Shown: positions 16,932-25,848, counted from the first letter of the stretch. The stretch is 64,000 nucleotides of DNA from Haliea sp. (GCA_002692965.1 NZNC01000004.1:173884-237883), one strand, 5' to 3'. Notes: generated by a model not told the origin, from the letters alone. Numbers and translations: made by a program.

Positions 16932-17452
16932 GGCGACGTCCCCTCGCCGTACAAAACCCCCACCCGACGCCGGGCCTCCTCGACTTCCCGCGCAATGTCG
17001 GAACGCGTATCCAGCGTGTGAACCTCGATCTGCTGGCCGTGCAAAGCGACGCTCAAGGTCCCCGGCAGCAGCGACAGGCTGTTGGCCAGCCACCAGCGCG
17101 GCGGCCCGTCGGGCAAGTCCAGGTCCAGGGTTACGCGTCCCGGGTTCAGGGGTAACCCGGGTGCAAGCAGGCGACGGGCCACATCCACTCCCGCCAGCAG
17201 CGAGCGCCCGGCAAACCACAACAGGTAGCCGGGCAGGCGCCGCCAGCGCAGGCGCGGACCAACAGGGGGAAACAGCCCCAGGCTGATGCCCGTTACCAGC
17301 AGCGCCATCAGCACCCCGAAGCCCCAGCTATCGGCCCTGCCCTCGGACAGAACCCACCACAGAAAGGCCGCAAACAGGACTCGGTACAGAACATCGCGCG
17401 CCTCGACCGGTACCGGCTTGATCGTCAATAGCCTGTGCCTTTCCTGCGACAT
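16928..17452 (-). CDS. mrpE: Mrp antiporter subunit E
   Basis: A 174-residue protein with two or three N-terminal helices and a soluble C-terminal part. LANSLSLLPGTLSVALHGQQIEVHTLD is the MnhE/PhaE signature (NS-x-T-LTPGT-like). It is the first gene of the nine-gene antiporter operon. Two consecutive ATGs lie at 17455 and 17452; GGAGG upstream is better spaced for the second. Longer in-frame starts reach 17569 without a ribosome site. It is divergent from the tas gene with about 190 bp between starts. Confidence 0.9.
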   Translation of the reverse strand: MSQERHRLLTIKPVPVEARDVLYRVLFAAFLWWVLSEGRADSWGFGVLMALLVTGISLGLFPPVGPRLRWRRLPGYLLWFAGRSLLAGVDVARRLLAPGLPLNPGRVTLDLDLPDGPPRWWLANSLSLLPGTLSVALHGQQIEVHTLDTRSDIAREVEEARRRVGVLYGEGTSP

Positions 17453-17641
17453 CATTCCCCTCCCTGGCCCGTCGTCGCCCGGGCTCGGCATCGCGATACC
17501 TTGTTCGGCATTGTCACCGCCTCTGCGACGTGGATCAAACCCCGGCCTAGCGTGTGTACGGAGCGCCACCGGCGTCAGGTTTGTCCCGCCGCCCCCCGGG
17601 GGCTATCATCCCGGGCACTTCAGCACAGACAGGAAGTATCA

Positions 17642-18685
17642 ATGGACTATCGCACACTGGGCCGCTCCGATCTGCAGGTCAGTCTCCTCTGCCTCGGGAC
17701 CATGACCTGGGGAGAACAGAATACCGTCGACGAGGCCGCCGCGCAGCTGGACCGGGCCGTGGCAGCAGGCATCAATTTCATCGACACCGCGGAAATGTAC
17801 CCGGTGCCGCCACGCCCCGAGACCCAGGGGCTCAGCGAAGACTACCTCGGCCGCTGGCTGCAGCGCTCCGGCAAACGCAGCGAGTTGGTCATCGCCAGCA
17901 AGGTGGTGGGGCGGGGCTCGCGCAACCCCGGTGTCATGCATATTCGCAACGGCCCGCGCCTGTCCCGGGAGCACATTCACTGCGCCATCGACGACAGCCT
18001 GCGCCGCCTGGGCACAGACTACCTCGACCTATACCAGCTGCACTGGCCGGAACGCGACACCAATTTTTTCGGCAACCTCGGCTATCGCCACCGGGAAGAC
18101 GACGGCATCGCCCTCGCCGAGACCCTGCGCGCGCTGGGGGAACTGGTGAGCGCCGGCAAGGTACGCTACATCGGCCTGTCCAATGAGACCCCCTGGGGCG
18201 TGCTCGAGTGCCTGCGCCTGGCCCGGGAGGAAAATCTGCCGCGGGTCATCAGCATCCAGAACCCCTACAACCTGCTCAACCGCTCCTTCGAGATCGGGCT
18301 GGCGGAAATCGCGATGCGCGAACAGGTTGATCTGCTGGCCTACTCGCCGCTGGCCTTTGGCGTGCTGAGCGGCAAATACCTGCAGGGCGCTCGCCCGGAT
18401 GGCGCACGACTGACCCTGTTCGAGCGCTTCGCCCGCTACAGCAACCCCCAGGCACAGGCGGCAACCGAAGCCTATGTGGCGCTGGCTCGCCAGCACGGGC
18501 TGGACCCTGCGCAAATGGCGCTGGCTTTCGTCAACCAGCAGGCCTTCCTCGGCAGCAACATCATCGGCGCGACCACCCTGGACCAGCTGGAGAGCAATAT
18601 TGCCAGTGCCTCCCTGAGCCTGCCCGATAGCGTGATCGAGGGTGTCGAGGACATCCACCGCCGCTACACCATTCCCTCCCCCTGA
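17642..18685 (+). CDS. tas: Aldo/keto reductase, Tas family
   Basis: A 347-residue protein, close to the length of E. coli Tas (346). It opens with MDYRTLGRSDLQVSLLCLGTMTWGEQNT, and has the aldo/keto reductase catalytic set: Asp in FIDTAEMYP, Tyr in the same segment, the Lys in VIASKV, and His in LYQLHWPERD. The long DTNFFGNLGY insertion is typical of Tas. AGGAAG precedes the ATG at 17642; the frame is open further upstream without conservation. It encodes an NADPH-dependent soluble oxidoreductase; the physiological substrate is unknown. A strong hairpin follows the stop. Confidence 0.9.
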   Translation: MDYRTLGRSDLQVSLLCLGTMTWGEQNTVDEAAAQLDRAVAAGINFIDTAEMYPVPPRPETQGLSEDYLGRWLQRSGKRSELVIASKVVGRGSRNPGVMHIRNGPRLSREHIHCAIDDSLRRLGTDYLDLYQLHWPERDTNFFGNLGYRHREDDGIALAETLRALGELVSAGKVRYIGLSNETPWGVLECLRLAREENLPRVISIQNPYNLLNRSFEIGLAEIAMREQVDLLAYSPLAFGVLSGKYLQGARPDGARLTLFERFARYSNPQAQAATEAYVALARQHGLDPAQMALAFVNQQAFLGSNIIGATTLDQLESNIASASLSLPDSVIEGVEDIHRRYTIPSP

Positions 18686-18694
18686 CCTGGCACC

Positions 18695-18722
18695 CCCGGG
18701 GCTCATAGCCCCGGGTACCTTC
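18695..18722 (+). terminator. Hairpin after tas
   Basis: A perfect 9-bp stem CCCGGGGCT / AGCCCCGGG with a 3-nt CAT loop lies 10 bp after the stop codon, followed by a weak pyrimidine tract (ACCTTCTTC). It is a probable transcription terminator. Confidence 0.6.
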
Positions 18723-18766
18723 TTCACTGCCAGCGCCATGGCCCCTACTTTCTTGACACGAACAAC

Positions 18767-18795
18767 TTGAACTTACTTCAACTAATAAGTAATGT
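18767..18795 (+). promoter_or_regulatory. Promoter with overlapping dyads upstream of the acyl-CoA dehydrogenase/ligase operon
   Basis: TTGAAC (18767-18772) and TAATGT (18790-18795) are spaced by 17 bp and could be a sigma-70 promoter. A perfect TTGACA lies slightly upstream at 18753-18758. Two inverted repeats overlap the spacer: TTGAA-CTTAC-TTCAA (18767-18781) and TTACTT-N8-AAGTAA (18773-18792). Regulation by a repressor is plausible. The start of the first gene is about 70 bp downstream. Confidence 0.5.
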
Positions 18796-18864
18796 GGCAA
18801 TCGCTGTGCGGCACACCGGCGACAGTCGGGCGTGCCCCCAGGTTTAAATCAGGAGAATAGCCCC

Positions 18865-20028
18865 ATGCACGCCATGCTCAGTGAAGAAGACCAGATGTTC
18901 CTCGACTACACCCGTCGCTGGGTCGACAAGGAATGCCCCAAGGACTGGTGCCGGGAGTTGGAAACCCGCGAACACCAGTTCCCCCACGAACTGTGGGACA
19001 AGCTGGTGGCCTTCGGCGCCCACGGCATCGGCGTCGCCGAGGAGTACGGTGGCCAGGGGGGCAGCATCATCACCCAGGCCCTGTTTGCCCGCGAGTTTGC
19101 CCGCAATGCCGCGGGTCTCAGTTGGGTTTGGGGGGTCACCTCCTTCTCCGGTACCAAGGCCGTGCTGTTCGGCGGCTCCGAGGAGCAGAAACAGCGTTTC
19201 CTGCCAAAGATCGCCAGCGGTGAGCTGAAGACCGCGATGGCCTTTACCGAACCCAGCGGCGGCACCGACCTGCTCGGGGGCATGAAAAGCCGTGCCACCA
19301 AGGTCGACGGCGGCTGGCTGCTCAAGGGCGAAAAAATCTGGAGCACCGGCGCCGACGTCGCCGACTACCTGCTGGTGATGGCCCGCTCCGACCCGAACGC
19401 CAGCAAGCGCAGTGACGGTATCTCGATCTTCTTCGTGCCCCGTCACAGCGAGGGCATCGGCGTAACGCCCCTGGCCAAGCTGGGCATGCGCGCAGTGAGC
19501 TCCTGTACCGTGGCCATGGAAGACGTTTTCGTGCCGGACGAGCTGGTGCTCGGCGAGCCCCACAAGGGCTGGTACCACTCCACCAAGACCCTCAACAACG
19601 AGCGCCTGGTGAATGCCGCCACCTGCCTGGGCATGCTCGACGGCGTCATCGAGGATGCCATTGAGCATATGCAGACGCGCCAGGCCTTTGGCAAGCCGAT
19701 CGGCCAGTTCCAGGCCCTGCAGCACTACCTGGCGGACATGGCCATGTGGCAGAAACAGGGCGAGCTGCTGATGCTGCACACGGCGCAACTGCAGGCCGAG
19801 GGCCAGCCCAGCCACATCGAGTCCGGTATGGTCAAAGTGCTCTGTTCGGAATATGTCAGCAAGGCCGCGGACCTTGGCATCCAGATCCTCGGCGGCATGG
19901 GCTACTCCGCGGAAACCGACATGCAGCGCTACTGGCGGGATTCGCGCCTGCTGCGCATCGGCCCGATCAGCAACGAAATGGCCCGCAACATGATTGCCGA
20001 GAGCTACGGCATGCCGCGCTCGTTCTGA
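18865..20028 (+). CDS. Acyl-CoA dehydrogenase
   Basis: An acyl-CoA dehydrogenase of 387 residues with the usual segments: GIGVAEEYGGQGG, AMAFTEPSGGTDLLGG (FAD contact), RQAFGKPIGQFQALQH, and ILGGMGYSAETDMQRYWRDSRL. At the C-terminus the position that holds EGT in MCAD-type enzymes reads IGPISNEM, so the catalytic base is not the MCAD-type glutamate, a variation also seen in other branches. ATG at 18865 follows AGGAG with a 9-nt spacing; an earlier in-frame ATG at 18832 lacks support. It is the first gene of an operon with an NTF2-like protein and an acyl-CoA ligase. Confidence 0.92.
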   Translation: MHAMLSEEDQMFLDYTRRWVDKECPKDWCRELETREHQFPHELWDKLVAFGAHGIGVAEEYGGQGGSIITQALFAREFARNAAGLSWVWGVTSFSGTKAVLFGGSEEQKQRFLPKIASGELKTAMAFTEPSGGTDLLGGMKSRATKVDGGWLLKGEKIWSTGADVADYLLVMARSDPNASKRSDGISIFFVPRHSEGIGVTPLAKLGMRAVSSCTVAMEDVFVPDELVLGEPHKGWYHSTKTLNNERLVNAATCLGMLDGVIEDAIEHMQTRQAFGKPIGQFQALQHYLADMAMWQKQGELLMLHTAQLQAEGQPSHIESGMVKVLCSEYVSKAADLGIQILGGMGYSAETDMQRYWRDSRLLRIGPISNEMARNMIAESYGMPRSF

Positions 20029-20047
20029 CACCCGGGGAGCTGATGCA

Positions 20048-20446
20048 ATGGCAGATAATAAACAGCTGGTCGACGACTTCCTCGAGGCCTCCCGCCGCGG
20101 CGACACGGATCGCATGGCGGCACTGCTGCACACCGACTTCTGTGTATACGAAGCGGATTCCCTGCCCTATGCCGGTGAGCACCGCGGACTGGAGGGCTTC
20201 CTGGCGCTGGTAAAGCGGGTCTTCACCAGCTTCCGGAATACCCGGGTGGATATCCGGCAGATGCTCGGGGAGGGCGACACCGTGGTGGTGCTGGCGACCC
20301 TGAGCGGTCGCAGCAAGCACAGCGGCGAGGCCTTCCAGATGGGAGTCAATGAAGTCTGGAAGTTTGCCGAGGGGCGCATCCTGCGTATTACCCCTTACTA
20401 CTTCGACACCGCGCGGCTGGTGACACTGGCGGGAGGTGCGGCGTGA
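20048..20446 (+). CDS. NTF2-like / SnoaL-fold protein
   Basis: A 132-residue protein of the nuclear transport factor 2-like superfamily: VDDFLEASRRGDTDRMAALLHTDFCVYEAD at the N-terminus, then EGFLALVKRVF and the ETWKFAEGRI-like segment NEVWKFAEGRILRITPYYFD. Members include ketosteroid isomerase, SnoaL cyclases and small binding proteins. Its position between an acyl-CoA dehydrogenase and an acyl-CoA ligase suggests a role with the same substrate, but no activity can be assigned. GGGGAG precedes the ATG. Its stop overlaps the GTG of the next gene. Confidence 0.85.
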   Translation: MADNKQLVDDFLEASRRGDTDRMAALLHTDFCVYEADSLPYAGEHRGLEGFLALVKRVFTSFRNTRVDIRQMLGEGDTVVVLATLSGRSKHSGEAFQMGVNEVWKFAEGRILRITPYYFDTARLVTLAGGAA

Positions 20447-22056
20447 GCGGGAAGCGGCTCGGGGAGCTGCTGGCCGACAGTGGCCGGCACTGGCCCCGGC
20501 ACACGGCGCTGGTTTTCCCCGGGCAGCGACTGAGCTACGCCGAGCTGTACCGGGAATCCCGCCGCCGGGCAGCGGCCCTCGAATCACTGGGCATCCAGCC
20601 CGGGGAACACGTCGGCATCCTGATGCCCAACAGCGTCGACTTCCTCCTCTGGATGTTCGGCTGCGCCCTGCACGGTAGCGTCGCCGTCCTGATCAATGCC
20701 CGCTACAAGTCCGCGGAACTGGGCTATGTGGTGGCCAACGCGGACCTGAGCTGCCTGATTACCCGCCACGACCGGCAGGCACACCAGGATTACCCGTCCC
20801 TGCTGCGCGAGACCTTTCCCGACCTGGACAACCTGGCGGCGGGCCTGGGCCCCGCGGAGGCACCCGCGCTGCAGCGGATCCTGTTGTGCGGCGATGCCGG
20901 GGAATGCCTTGACGGCCCCTGGTTACACGCAGCGGATCTGCTCCACGGGCTGGAGCCTCTCGACCCCGCGCTACGCCCGGTCCCGGCGGACGCCCCCTGC
21001 CTGATGCTCTACACCTCGGGCACCACCTCGCACCCCAAGGGCTGCCTGCTCAGCCACCGGCAACTCACCGCCAAGACCGCGGCCATTGTCGAGCGCCTGC
21101 AGTTCCGCGACAGCGACTGCCAGTGGAACCCCCTGCCACTGTTCCATCTTGCCTCGCTGCTGCCCATGCTGGCGAGTTTCGCCACCGGTGGCCGCTATCT
21201 CAGCGACAGTCACTTCGACGCGGCCAGGGCCTGGGAACAGATACTGGCCGAGGGCGCCACGATCCTCTACCCGGCCTTCCCGACGGTCATGTCGGAACTG
21301 GTGAGCCACCCGCGCTTTTCCGAGCTCGATACGCGCCAGATCCGGCTGATCAACAACGTGGCGCCCCCGGACCGCCTGCGCGAGAACATGCGCCTGCTGC
21401 CCCACAGCGTACACATCAGCGCCTACGGTCTGACCGAAGGTACGGGCATTTCCTGCTACAGCCACCCGGAGGACGACAACGAGACCCGCGCCACCCGCAT
21501 TGGCCGCCCACTGGCCGACACCCAACTGCGCATCGTCGACCCGGAAACCGGCGCGCCCTGCACCGCGGACCAGCGGGGCGAAATCCAGCTCGGCGGCGGC
21601 AGCGTGTTCGCCGGCTACTACAAGGCGCCCGAGGCCAACGCCAGTGCCTTCACGGCCGACGGCTGGTTGCGCACCGGCGACCTGGGTGCCCTCGACGCCC
21701 AGGGCCGCCTGGCCTACCACGGCCGCCTCAAGGACACCCTCAAGGTCGGCGGCGAAAATGTCTCGGCGCTGGAAATCGAGTCCCTGCTCTCGACCCACCC
21801 GGCGGTCAAGATGGTCCAGGTGGTGGGCCTCCCCGACCCGCGCCTGGAGGAGATTGTCGCCGCCTTCGTCGAGCTCAAGCCCGGTGCCGACTGCAAGGCC
21901 GATGCCCTGATCGACTACTGCCGCGAACGGGTCGCATCCTTCAAGGTACCCCGCCACCTGCGCTTCGTCAGCGACTGGCCCATGTCCGCCACCAAGGTAC
22001 AGAAATTCCGTCTGCGCGAGCAGCTGATGCGCGAACTCGGACTGCCGGCGGCCTAA
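20443..22056 (+). CDS. AMP-dependent acyl-CoA synthetase/ligase
   Basis: A 537-residue class I adenylate-forming enzyme. Motifs are LMLYTSGTTSHPKGCLLSH (phosphate loop), YGLTEG, GWLRTGDLG, the hinge region GRLKDTLKVGGENVSALEIE, and the C-terminal Lys region ATKVQKFRLRE. It activates a carboxylic acid to acyl-CoA through an acyl-AMP. The start is a GTG that forms a GTGA overlap with the stop of the NTF2-like gene, with GGAGG just upstream. It probably provides the substrate for the acyl-CoA dehydrogenase of the same operon. The acid is not predictable by eye. Confidence 0.92.
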   Translation: MSGKRLGELLADSGRHWPRHTALVFPGQRLSYAELYRESRRRAAALESLGIQPGEHVGILMPNSVDFLLWMFGCALHGSVAVLINARYKSAELGYVVANADLSCLITRHDRQAHQDYPSLLRETFPDLDNLAAGLGPAEAPALQRILLCGDAGECLDGPWLHAADLLHGLEPLDPALRPVPADAPCLMLYTSGTTSHPKGCLLSHRQLTAKTAAIVERLQFRDSDCQWNPLPLFHLASLLPMLASFATGGRYLSDSHFDAARAWEQILAEGATILYPAFPTVMSELVSHPRFSELDTRQIRLINNVAPPDRLRENMRLLPHSVHISAYGLTEGTGISCYSHPEDDNETRATRIGRPLADTQLRIVDPETGAPCTADQRGEIQLGGGSVFAGYYKAPEANASAFTADGWLRTGDLGALDAQGRLAYHGRLKDTLKVGGENVSALEIESLLSTHPAVKMVQVVGLPDPRLEEIVAAFVELKPGADCKADALIDYCRERVASFKVPRHLRFVSDWPMSATKVQKFRLREQLMRELGLPAA

Positions 22057-22065
22057 AGGCCGCCG
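22046..22065 (+). terminator. Hairpin overlapping the ligase stop codon
   Basis: CGGCGGCC-TAAA-GGCCGCCG forms a perfect 8-bp GC stem with a loop containing the TAA stop codon. There is no T tract, so its function as a terminator is uncertain. Confidence 0.4.
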
Positions 22066-22153
22066 CTCACACGCCCCCTCCCGCCGTGAACACCTGTCCC
22101 CCGCTCGCACAAGCGTGACACGGGCGACACTTTGTCACTTTTTATTTGCTTTT

Positions 22154-22172
22154 GATAATCGTTCTCATTACA
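22154..22172 (+). promoter_or_regulatory. Fur box upstream of the TonB-dependent receptor
   Basis: GATAATCGTTCTCATTACA matches 13 of 19 positions of the classical Fur consensus (GATAATGATAATCATTATC) and keeps both outer hexamer cores. It lies 51 bp before the receptor ATG, which suits repression of this operon by iron-loaded Fur. Confidence 0.75.
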
Positions 22173-22222
22173 TTTAGCGCCCACGTTTATTGAAGCCTGC
22201 TCACCCGGGGGAGAGAACCAGC

Positions 22223-24607
22223 ATGCAACAAAAAGCCTTGAGCACACCACGACAAGCCATGGCGGCAGCCATTGCGGCTCTGATTGGACTACCGGCCGCC
22301 TCTGCCGCGGACAAGCTGGCACCGCCCCAGCTGGAGGAAATCGTGGTCACCGCCACCGGCTTCGAGCAGAAAATCACCAACGCCCCGGCCAGCATCTCGG
22401 TGATCTCCCAGGAGGAAATTCTCACTCGCCCCAACGTCAATCTGCTGGACATCCTCAAGTACCAGGAAGGCATCGACATCGGCACCACCCGGGACAAGAC
22501 CGGCCAGGGCAGTGTCAGCATGCGCGGTCTCACCGGGGAATACACGCTGCTGTTGATCGACGGCAAGCGCCAGAACAACCACGGTGACATCTATCCCAAC
22601 AACTTTGGTGGCAACGCCTTTGGTCACCTGCCCCCCGCCCAGGCGATCGAGCGCGTCGAAGTGATCCGCGGCCCCGCGTCCACACTCTACGGCGCCGACG
22701 CCCTCGGTGGCGTGGTCAATGTGATCACCCGCAAAACCACCGACGCGTGGTTCGGCAGCGTCAATATCTCGGGCACCGTGCAGGAAAACTCCCAGTTCGG
22801 CAACGACTACAAAGGTCAGTTCGCCGCCAGCGGGCCGCTGGTGAAGGACCGCCTGATGCTAGCCCTGCGCGGCAGTTATTATGAAACCGAAGCCTCCTCA
22901 CCGGAATTTGCCGACGTGGTGGATCCCAACGGCACCGTCCACGTGCGCAGCCTGGGCTTCGGCGGCGGCGGCAAGACCGTCGATAGCGAGAGCGAGGAAT
23001 ACGGGGCCACCCTGACCTGGGTACTCGACGACCGCCAGACCCTGCGCTTTGACTACGACCGCTCCAGCCAGGTCTACGACAATACGCCGGTGATCGACCC
23101 CGACAGTGGGGAGATCAGCTATCCGCTCGGCACCAAGGACAGCATAGAGGCGCTCTGGCAGGCGCGCGGCGGGCAGGTCAACCCGCGTGCCGGCTACGCC
23201 GCCGACCAGGAGTTCACCCGCGACTGGTGGTCCATCACCCACCAGGGCGAATGGGGCTTCGGCAATAGTCAGGTCTCGCTCTCTTATGTGGATACCGCCA
23301 ACGAGGGACGTACCCTGCCCCTAACCGTCGACGAACGCCTGCTGCTGCAAAGCCTGTACGACGGCAGTGGCGATTACGCCGGCATGAGCGAGAGCGAGCG
23401 CAAGGCCCTGGCCGAGGCCACCTTCCTGCCGCGCCCCGACCGCCCCCTGGAAAGCAGCCAGTACACCCTCGACGCACGCCTGGATATCCCCCTGGAGGCC
23501 GCGGGTCGACACATGCTGGTGGTGGGCACACAGGTCATTGACGGCGAACTCAAGGATGGCGTTTTCGGCATGGAAAGCGGCCGGCCCGGCGGCATCCAGG
23601 ACCAGGAGATGGTCGCACTATTTGTCGAGGACAGCTGGACCCCGATCGAGCCCCTCACCATCACCGCGGGCGTGCGCTACGACGACCACGATGTCTTCGG
23701 CAGCCAGGTCTCGCCGCGACTCTACGGCGTGTACAGCCTGAGCGATACCTGGACGGTCAAGGGCGGCGTCAGTACCGGCTACAAGACACCCCAGACCACC
23801 GACCTCTACGACGGCATCACCGGCTTTGGCGGTCAGGGCACCTCGCCCTTCGCCGGCAACCCGGAGCTCGAACCGGAAACCTCGGTCAACAGTGAAATCG
23901 CCCTGTACTGGGATGGTGTCGACGGCCACAATTTCAACATCACCTACTTCGACACCCAGTTCGAGGACAAGATAGCCCGCGGCGACACCATCCTCAGCTG
24001 CGAGGCAACCGGCGGGGCCCGGCCCTGCGTGAACCTGGGCCAGTACGATGCGCTCGGGTACACGACCTACAGTCAGAAAATCAACATCGACGAAGTCGAC
24101 ATCCAAGGTGTCGAGGCCGCCGGCCGCTACGTGATCAGCGACCGCTGGTCCCTGCGCGGCAACTACACCTGGACCGACAGCGAGCAGCTGAGCGGCCCCG
24201 AGGCGGGCCGCCCGCTGACCAATACCGCCGAGCACATGGCCAACGCCAGCCTCGAATGGCAGGCCCTGGATCAGCTGTCCTTCACCCTGCAGGCGGAGCT
24301 TCGCTCTGACCGCTACCGGGGTTGGGACGAGAACCTCGGCCGCGCGCTCTACTACGAGAACTACCAGGTGTGGAACCTGGGGGCCCGCTACCAGTTCTCC
24401 GAGAACATCACCTTCTTCGCCCGGGTCAACAACCTGCTGGACGAGGACTTCACCACCTACACCACGGACTTCGTGGATCTGGATGGCGATGGCGTCTACA
24501 CCCTGGCCACCGGCCGCGGCGCGGTCAGCGAGGTGATTTTCAACGACGACTACAACGTCAAGGACGCCGGTCGCAACCTGTGGCTCAGCGTACAAATGAC
24601 CTTCTGA
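22223..24607 (+). CDS. TonB-dependent outer membrane receptor (FepA/IrgA-like)
   Basis: A 794-residue outer membrane receptor. A signal peptide ends at ASAADK; the TonB box is EEIVVTATG; a plug domain follows with VNLLDILKYQEGIDIG, MRGLTGEYTLLLIDGKRQ and IERVEVIRGPASTLYGADALGGVVNVITR, then a beta-barrel ending in NLWLSVQMTF with terminal Phe. The layout is that of ferric-siderophore receptors such as FepA. ATG at 22223 follows GGGGAG. The Fur box upstream supports iron control. It is the first gene of a five-gene cluster with PepSY, DUF2271, DUF4198 and flavoprotein genes. The ligand is unknown. Confidence 0.94.
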   Translation: MQQKALSTPRQAMAAAIAALIGLPAASAADKLAPPQLEEIVVTATGFEQKITNAPASISVISQEEILTRPNVNLLDILKYQEGIDIGTTRDKTGQGSVSMRGLTGEYTLLLIDGKRQNNHGDIYPNNFGGNAFGHLPPAQAIERVEVIRGPASTLYGADALGGVVNVITRKTTDAWFGSVNISGTVQENSQFGNDYKGQFAASGPLVKDRLMLALRGSYYETEASSPEFADVVDPNGTVHVRSLGFGGGGKTVDSESEEYGATLTWVLDDRQTLRFDYDRSSQVYDNTPVIDPDSGEISYPLGTKDSIEALWQARGGQVNPRAGYAADQEFTRDWWSITHQGEWGFGNSQVSLSYVDTANEGRTLPLTVDERLLLQSLYDGSGDYAGMSESERKALAEATFLPRPDRPLESSQYTLDARLDIPLEAAGRHMLVVGTQVIDGELKDGVFGMESGRPGGIQDQEMVALFVEDSWTPIEPLTITAGVRYDDHDVFGSQVSPRLYGVYSLSDTWTVKGGVSTGYKTPQTTDLYDGITGFGGQGTSPFAGNPELEPETSVNSEIALYWDGVDGHNFNITYFDTQFEDKIARGDTILSCEATGGARPCVNLGQYDALGYTTYSQKINIDEVDIQGVEAAGRYVISDRWSLRGNYTWTDSEQLSGPEAGRPLTNTAEHMANASLEWQALDQLSFTLQAELRSDRYRGWDENLGRALYYENYQVWNLGARYQFSENITFFARVNNLLDEDFTTYTTDFVDLDGDGVYTLATGRGAVSEVIFNDDYNVKDAGRNLWLSVQMTF

Positions 24608-24624
24608 GCCACGGACAGCACTGA

Positions 24625-25260
24625 ATGCGCCAAAGAGGATACGCTGCCCGACTGCGACTGGGCAGCGTGCGACAATGGCACTGGATCAGTTCAGCCGTGT
24701 GCCTGGCGGGCATGCTGCTGTTCGCGGTGACCGGTATCACGCTGAATCACGCCGACAGCATTCCCGCACAGCCGACCGTACGGACGCTGGAAGCCCAGGT
24801 CCCGGCGCAACTGCTGGCGACACTGTCGCCTGCGGACGCCGGCGCGGCTGGGGCCGGCGAAGCGCCCCTGCCCGCCGCGCTGCGGCAGTGGCTGGCGCAG
24901 GAGCTGGACCTACACATTCGCGCCAGCGTCGCGGCGGAATGGAGCGAGGTCGACCTCTACCTGCCGCTGCCCCGGCCCGGTGGCGACGCCTGGCTGAGCC
25001 TCGACCTGGAAAGCGGCGAGCTGCTCTACGAGCGCACCGACCGCGGCTGGGTCAGCTACTTCAACGACCTGCACAAGGGGCGTGACACCGGCGACGCCTG
25101 GCGCTGGTTCATCGATATTTTCGCCATTGCCTGCGTGGTGTTCTCCGTCACCGGTTTGTGGCTGCTGCTGCGTCACGCCGGACAGCGCCCGTCCACCTGG
25201 CCCAGTGTCGCCCTGGGTATCGTGATCCCGCTCATTCTGATCATTCTGTTTGTCCATTGA
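24625..25260 (+). CDS. PepSY-associated TM helix protein
   Basis: A 211-residue inner membrane protein. WHWISSAVCLAGMLLFAVTGITLNHAD is the N-terminal PepSY_TM-type helix with flanking His residues, followed by a periplasmic part, then WRWFIDIFAIACVVFSVTGLWLLLRHAG and a last helix at the C-terminus. Proteins of this kind accompany TonB receptors for siderophores and are thought to take part in periplasmic or membrane-linked reduction of the metal complex. It starts 17 bp after the receptor stop and is likely cotranscribed. Confidence 0.88.
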   Translation: MRQRGYAARLRLGSVRQWHWISSAVCLAGMLLFAVTGITLNHADSIPAQPTVRTLEAQVPAQLLATLSPADAGAAGAGEAPLPAALRQWLAQELDLHIRASVAAEWSEVDLYLPLPRPGGDAWLSLDLESGELLYERTDRGWVSYFNDLHKGRDTGDAWRWFIDIFAIACVVFSVTGLWLLLRHAGQRPSTWPSVALGIVIPLILIILFVH

Positions 25261-25271
25261 GGAAATTTTGC

Positions 25272-25778
25272 ATGTTACGGAAGACACTCGCGGCCCTGCT
25301 GCTTGGCGCCGCTGCCATCAACACCGCACAGGCAGCCGACGCCAGCCTGACCATCGACATCCCTGCCCTGCAGGTGGCCGAGTACCACCGCCCCTACATC
25401 GCCGCCTGGCTGATGCCCGAGGGTGGCCGCGAGGTCACCAATCTGGCCCTGTGGTATCAGATGGACGACAAGCGCGAGGGGGAAAAATGGCTGAAGGACC
25501 TGCGCCAGTGGTGGCGCCGCAGTGGTCGCAGCCTGGAAATGCCAGTGGACGGTTTTACCGGTGCCACCCGGGCGCCCGGTGAGCACCGCATTGCACTGGG
25601 TGACGCCTTCAGCGGGCTGGGACCCGGCGAGTACACCCTGTACGTCGAAGCCTCGCGGGAAGTCGGCGGCCGCGAACTGCTCCGCCTGCCCTTCTCCTGG
25701 CCCGTAACCGAAGCCGCCACCCTGAAAGCCCGGGGTGACAGTGAACTGGGCAGCGTCGTGCTGGAACTGGCGCCCTGA
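25272..25778 (+). CDS. DUF2271 periplasmic protein
   Basis: A 168-residue exported protein with a clear signal peptide (MLRKTLAALLLGAAAINTAQA). The mature part contains EYHRPYIAAWLMP and LKDLRQWWRRSGRSLEMPVDGFTGATRAPGEHRI, the DUF2271 signature. It sits between the PepSY and DUF4198 genes, an arrangement found repeatedly in iron-regulated clusters. GAGGAAA precedes the ATG at 25272; a longer frame upstream is not conserved. Its molecular function is not known. Confidence 0.88.
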   Translation: MLRKTLAALLLGAAAINTAQAADASLTIDIPALQVAEYHRPYIAAWLMPEGGREVTNLALWYQMDDKREGEKWLKDLRQWWRRSGRSLEMPVDGFTGATRAPGEHRIALGDAFSGLGPGEYTLYVEASREVGGRELLRLPFSWPVTEAATLKARGDSELGSVVLELAP

Positions 25779-25848
25779 GTCGGGCCCGTTTTCGGCCGCT
25801 GCCCGCAGGCATCAAACCTTCTCTTTTACGCGAACGCGAGGAATCCTC

